A stretch of DNA of 8,674 bases, from the NCBI GenBank assembly GCA_964584415.1, contig CAZOZX010000085.1, positions 1 to 8,674 of the forward strand. Reading direction: 5' to 3'. The notes under the pieces are model-generated. The model ran no database searches. It saw only the letters and a list, made by a program, of their open reading frames with translations, and was not told the origin of the DNA. The translations under genes were made by a program, and so were the position numbers. Shown here one piece after another: positions 7,092-8,674 of this stretch. The stretch comes from PHAA01 sp964584415 (GTDB taxonomy: Bacteria; Bacillota; Syntrophomonadia; Syntrophomonadales; Syntrophomonadaceae). Each line of letters opens with the position of its first letter. Position 1 is the first letter of the stretch.

Positions 7092-7196
7092 TTCAATTAG
7101 CTCCGTATTACCGCATTCACACCGGGTAGCGGCTCTCTGAAATACTTCCCCTAATTTACTTCTCTCGCTCATCAGTTTGATTAGTATATGGCACTA

Positions 7197-7225
7197 ACAA
7201 TAACCGCTGAATAAAGATTTGTCAA
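7197..7225 (-). promoter_or_regulatory. Promoter of the trp operon
   Basis: A perfect -35 TTGACA (7220-7225) is followed by a 17-nt spacer and TATTGT (7197-7202, four of six consensus bases). A start near 7190 would give a leader of about 310 nt. A second possible -10, TATACT (7183-7188), lies just downstream, with TTCAGC 17 nt before it as a poor -35; either would start the RNA before stem I. Confidence 0.68.
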
Positions 7226-7235
7226 CCGGTTATTG
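7198..7235. repeat. Perfect 9-bp inverted repeat bracketing the trp promoter (operator candidate)
   Basis: CAATAACCG at 7198-7206 and CGGTTATTG at 7227-7235 are exact inverted copies separated by 20 bp. One arm overlaps the trp -10 and the other lies directly upstream of its -35. The centres are 29 bp apart, close to three helical turns, so both arms would face the same side of the DNA. This suits a dimeric or tetrameric repressor, but no regulator gene is in the window and chance is possible. Confidence 0.45.
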
Positions 7236-7363
7236 GGCTGCGAAATTATGGAAAATTATAGCAAAAATAATCCGTACCCTTTAAATAGGAGCCTGTTTCT
7301 GGTACCATGGATGTAGTTGCAATGCGCGAAAAACCAAGGTTCTTAATCGGGGAAGGAGATATT
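7226..7363. other. Intergenic region upstream of citrate synthase
   Basis: This non-coding stretch between the trp promoter and the citrate synthase start must hold the plus-strand promoter. I see only weak candidates: TTGGGC (7233-7238), 18 nt, TATAGC (7257-7262); or TTGTCA (7219-7224), which overlaps the opposing trp -35 but has no good -10 at 17 nt. An AGGAG at 7287-7291 sits 15 nt before an in-frame ATG at 7307. No hairpin with a U-run and no small gene was seen. Confidence 0.4.
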
Positions 7364-8674
7364 ATGGTATTCAGAGATTCCAGTGAGCCCAGGCAGAAGA
7401 TGCTTGACAGACTGGCTGTACAGGCAGAGAACTGCAGCATTATAGATCAGGAACTTTACAACCGGTATATAGTTAAACGCGGCTTGCGTGATATCGACGG
7501 TATGGGGGTATTGGTAGGACTTACCGAGATAGGTGAGGTTCACTCCTATATTGTTGATGAAAACGAAATGATTCCCGTGCCCGGCCGTTTGATTTACCGG
7601 GGCATAGACATTTTCGATATTGTCGACGGTTTCTGGAAGGAAGGACGGTTCGGCTTTGAGGAAACTGCCTACTTGCTCTTGTTCGGGGAGCTGCCCAATA
7701 TAAACCAATTGCAGGAGTTCCGGCAATTGCTGGCTGATAACCAGAACCTGCCGGCAGGGTTTGTCCGCGATGTTATCTTTAAGGCCCCCAGCAAAGATAT
7801 GATGAATGTTATATCCCGGGGAGTACTCTCGCTATACAGCTACGACTGTAATGCCGATGATACCACCGTAAACAATGTATTGCGGCAGTGTCTGCAGTTA
7901 ATTGCCTTTTTCCCATCTTTGGCGGTGTACGGATATCAGGCTTATACCCACTACCACCATAACAACAGTCTGTTTATTCATAGTCCCCAGCCGGATCTGT
8001 CCATAGCTGAGAACATACTGCATATGCTGCGCCCGGACAGCCAGTACAGCCCACTGGAAGCCAGGCTCCTGGACCTGGCTTTGGTGCTGCATGCTGAACA
8101 CGGAGGCGGAAACAACTCGACCTTTGTCACTCATGTGGTTACTTCATCGGGCACTGATACTTATTCGGTCATAGCCGCTGCCCTGGGTTCCCTGAAAGGG
8201 CCCCGGCATGGGGGAGCCAATGCCATGGTATCAATCATGTTTGAAGACATTAAGCAGAATATCAAGAATTGGGATGATGAAGAGGAAATCGAAGCTTATC
8301 TGATCAAAATGCTTAACGGGGAGGTCTTCGACCGCAAAGGCTTGATATATGGCCTGGGACATGCGGTATATTCTATATCTGATCCGCGGGCCGTCATTTT
8401 GAAAAAAGCCGCGGCGCAATTAGCCCGGGAACAAGGCTTTGAGGCTGAGTTCAATCTCTATGCCAATGTGGAGAAAATCGGCCCCCAGGCCATAGCCAAA
8501 GTGCGCAAGATATATAAAGGGGTCAGTGCCAATGTGGATTTCTATTCAGGATTTGTATACCGGATGCTGGGGATACCACTGGAGCTGTACACCCCGTTAT
8601 TTGCCATTGCCAGGATTGTGGGCTGGAGCGCCCACCGGATTGAGGAATTGGTTAATGCCGGCAAAATAATACGG
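7364..8674 (+). CDS. Citrate synthase (citrate/2-methylcitrate synthase family), 3' end beyond window
   Basis: 437 codons are open to the window edge with no stop. The enzyme condenses oxaloacetate with an acyl-CoA (acetyl-CoA, perhaps propionyl-CoA) at the entry of the citrate cycle. The start at ATG 7364 follows AAGGAG by 5 nt; an in-frame ATG at 7307 would add 19 residues but has a poorly spaced site. The N-terminal part has VPGRLIYRGIDIFDIV (about 74-89), typical of the family. The catalytic residues are all present: HAEHGGGNNSTF with His246 (equivalent to pig His274), GPRHGGAN with His282 (pig His320), and GHAVYSISDPR with Asp340 (pig Asp375). ANVDFYSGFVYRMLGIP precedes the C-terminal helices. 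The HAEHGGG form of the first motif, where many enzymes have HADHE, matches my memory of a Clostridia subgroup. It is transcribed away from the trp operon and shares its control region. Confidence 0.94.
   Translation, partial: MVFRDSSEPRQKMLDRLAVQAENCSIIDQELYNRYIVKRGLRDIDGMGVLVGLTEIGEVHSYIVDENEMIPVPGRLIYRGIDIFDIVDGFWKEGRFGFEETAYLLLFGELPNINQLQEFRQLLADNQNLPAGFVRDVIFKAPSKDMMNVISRGVLSLYSYDCNADDTTVNNVLRQCLQLIAFFPSLAVYGYQAYTHYHHNNSLFIHSPQPDLSIAENILHMLRPDSQYSPLEARLLDLALVLHAEHGGGNNSTFVTHVVTSSGTDTYSVIAAALGSLKGPRHGGANAMVSIMFEDIKQNIKNWDDEEEIEAYLIKMLNGEVFDRKGLIYGLGHAVYSISDPRAVILKKAAAQLAREQGFEAEFNLYANVEKIGPQAIAKVRKIYKGVSANVDFYSGFVYRMLGIPLELYTPLFAIARIVGWSAHRIEELVNAGKIIR

Larger units (their letters stand above)
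6914..7176 (-). promoter_or_regulatory. T-box riboswitch leader, tRNA-Trp specific
   Basis: This leader senses uncharged tRNA-Trp and controls the trp operon by antitermination. Stem I can be built by hand on the minus strand: base GAGC/GCTC (7167-7170 with 7072-7075), AATTAG/CTAATT (7151-7156 with 7095-7100), GTATT/AATAC (7141-7145 with 7105-7109) and CCGC/GCGG (7129-7132 with 7111-7114). An AGAGAG bulge and a GGTGTGA-bearing distal loop are present. The specifier loop has AGTA on one side (7157-7160) and GAA then TGG on the other, matching the loop-E arrangement of this class. A hairpin ACGG/CCGT followed by TATC (about 7026-7046) matches the usual downstream stem. The T-box core GGGTGGTACCGC is at 6960-6971, with TGGT as the acceptor-end bulge. 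The 5' limit is approximate. Confidence 0.93.

Noticed and set aside
7307..7363. Longer citrate synthase starting at in-frame ATG 7307 (19 more residues)
   Set aside because: Its only AGGAG is 15 nt away, while ATG 7364 has AAGGAG at 5 nt. Not fully excluded.
7246..8419. Several minus-strand open frames of 60-130 codons on the right side
   Set aside because: They lie opposite the citrate synthase gene, lack ribosome sites and show no family motif; they are shadows of the plus-strand coding sequence.
1..8674. CRISPR arrays, insertion sequences, phage or defence genes, tRNA or rRNA genes
   Set aside because: No regularly spaced repeats, transposase or integrase motifs, terminal repeats or tRNA cloverleaf were seen; almost all of the window is explained by metabolic genes and their control regions.

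Overview
This window carries core amino-acid and central-carbon metabolism of what is probably an anaerobic Clostridia-type Firmicute. The clues are a tryptophan-specific T-box leader, strong AGGAGG-type ribosome sites, GTG starts, an unfused trpE-trpG-trpD-trpC-trpF set, a type I-beta DAHP synthase and a Firmicutes-style citrate synthase, all at roughly even base composition. The genus cannot be fixed from this sequence; Syntrophomonas- or Desulfotomaculum-like lineages are an inference only.

Layout, read right to left on the minus strand from a divergent control region at about 7183-7363: a sigma-A-like promoter (TTGACA-17-TATTGT), a Trp T-box leader with specifier codon TGG and a strong intrinsic terminator, then trpE, trpG, trpD, trpC, trpF and aroF. 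The six genes are packed with 1-4 nt overlaps or gaps of 13 and 27 nt. After a 102-bp gap with a probable promoter of its own comes a secreted or membrane-anchored alpha/beta hydrolase. After a further 123-bp gap, again with a promoter candidate, comes the start of a DUF4126 membrane-protein gene cut by the window edge. On the plus strand a citrate synthase gene starts at 7364 and runs off the right edge, still open.

How it works together: AroF makes DAHP, the first step of the shikimate pathway. TrpE/TrpG, TrpD, TrpF and TrpC take chorismate to indole-3-glycerol phosphate. Tryptophan synthase (trpB/trpA), the usual last part of such operons, is absent: aroF follows trpF directly. When uncharged tRNA-Trp accumulates, the T-box is expected to let RNA polymerase pass the terminator at 6914-6949. 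A 9-bp perfect inverted repeat brackets the trp promoter elements and may be an operator, giving a possible second layer of control.

I found no CRISPR array, mobile element, phage gene, tRNA or rRNA, and no clearly new multi-gene system. The points most worth a second look are the missing trpBA with aroF in their place, the operator-like repeat between trp and citrate synthase, and the trpE start, which belongs at the GTG at 6879 and not further upstream inside the terminator.
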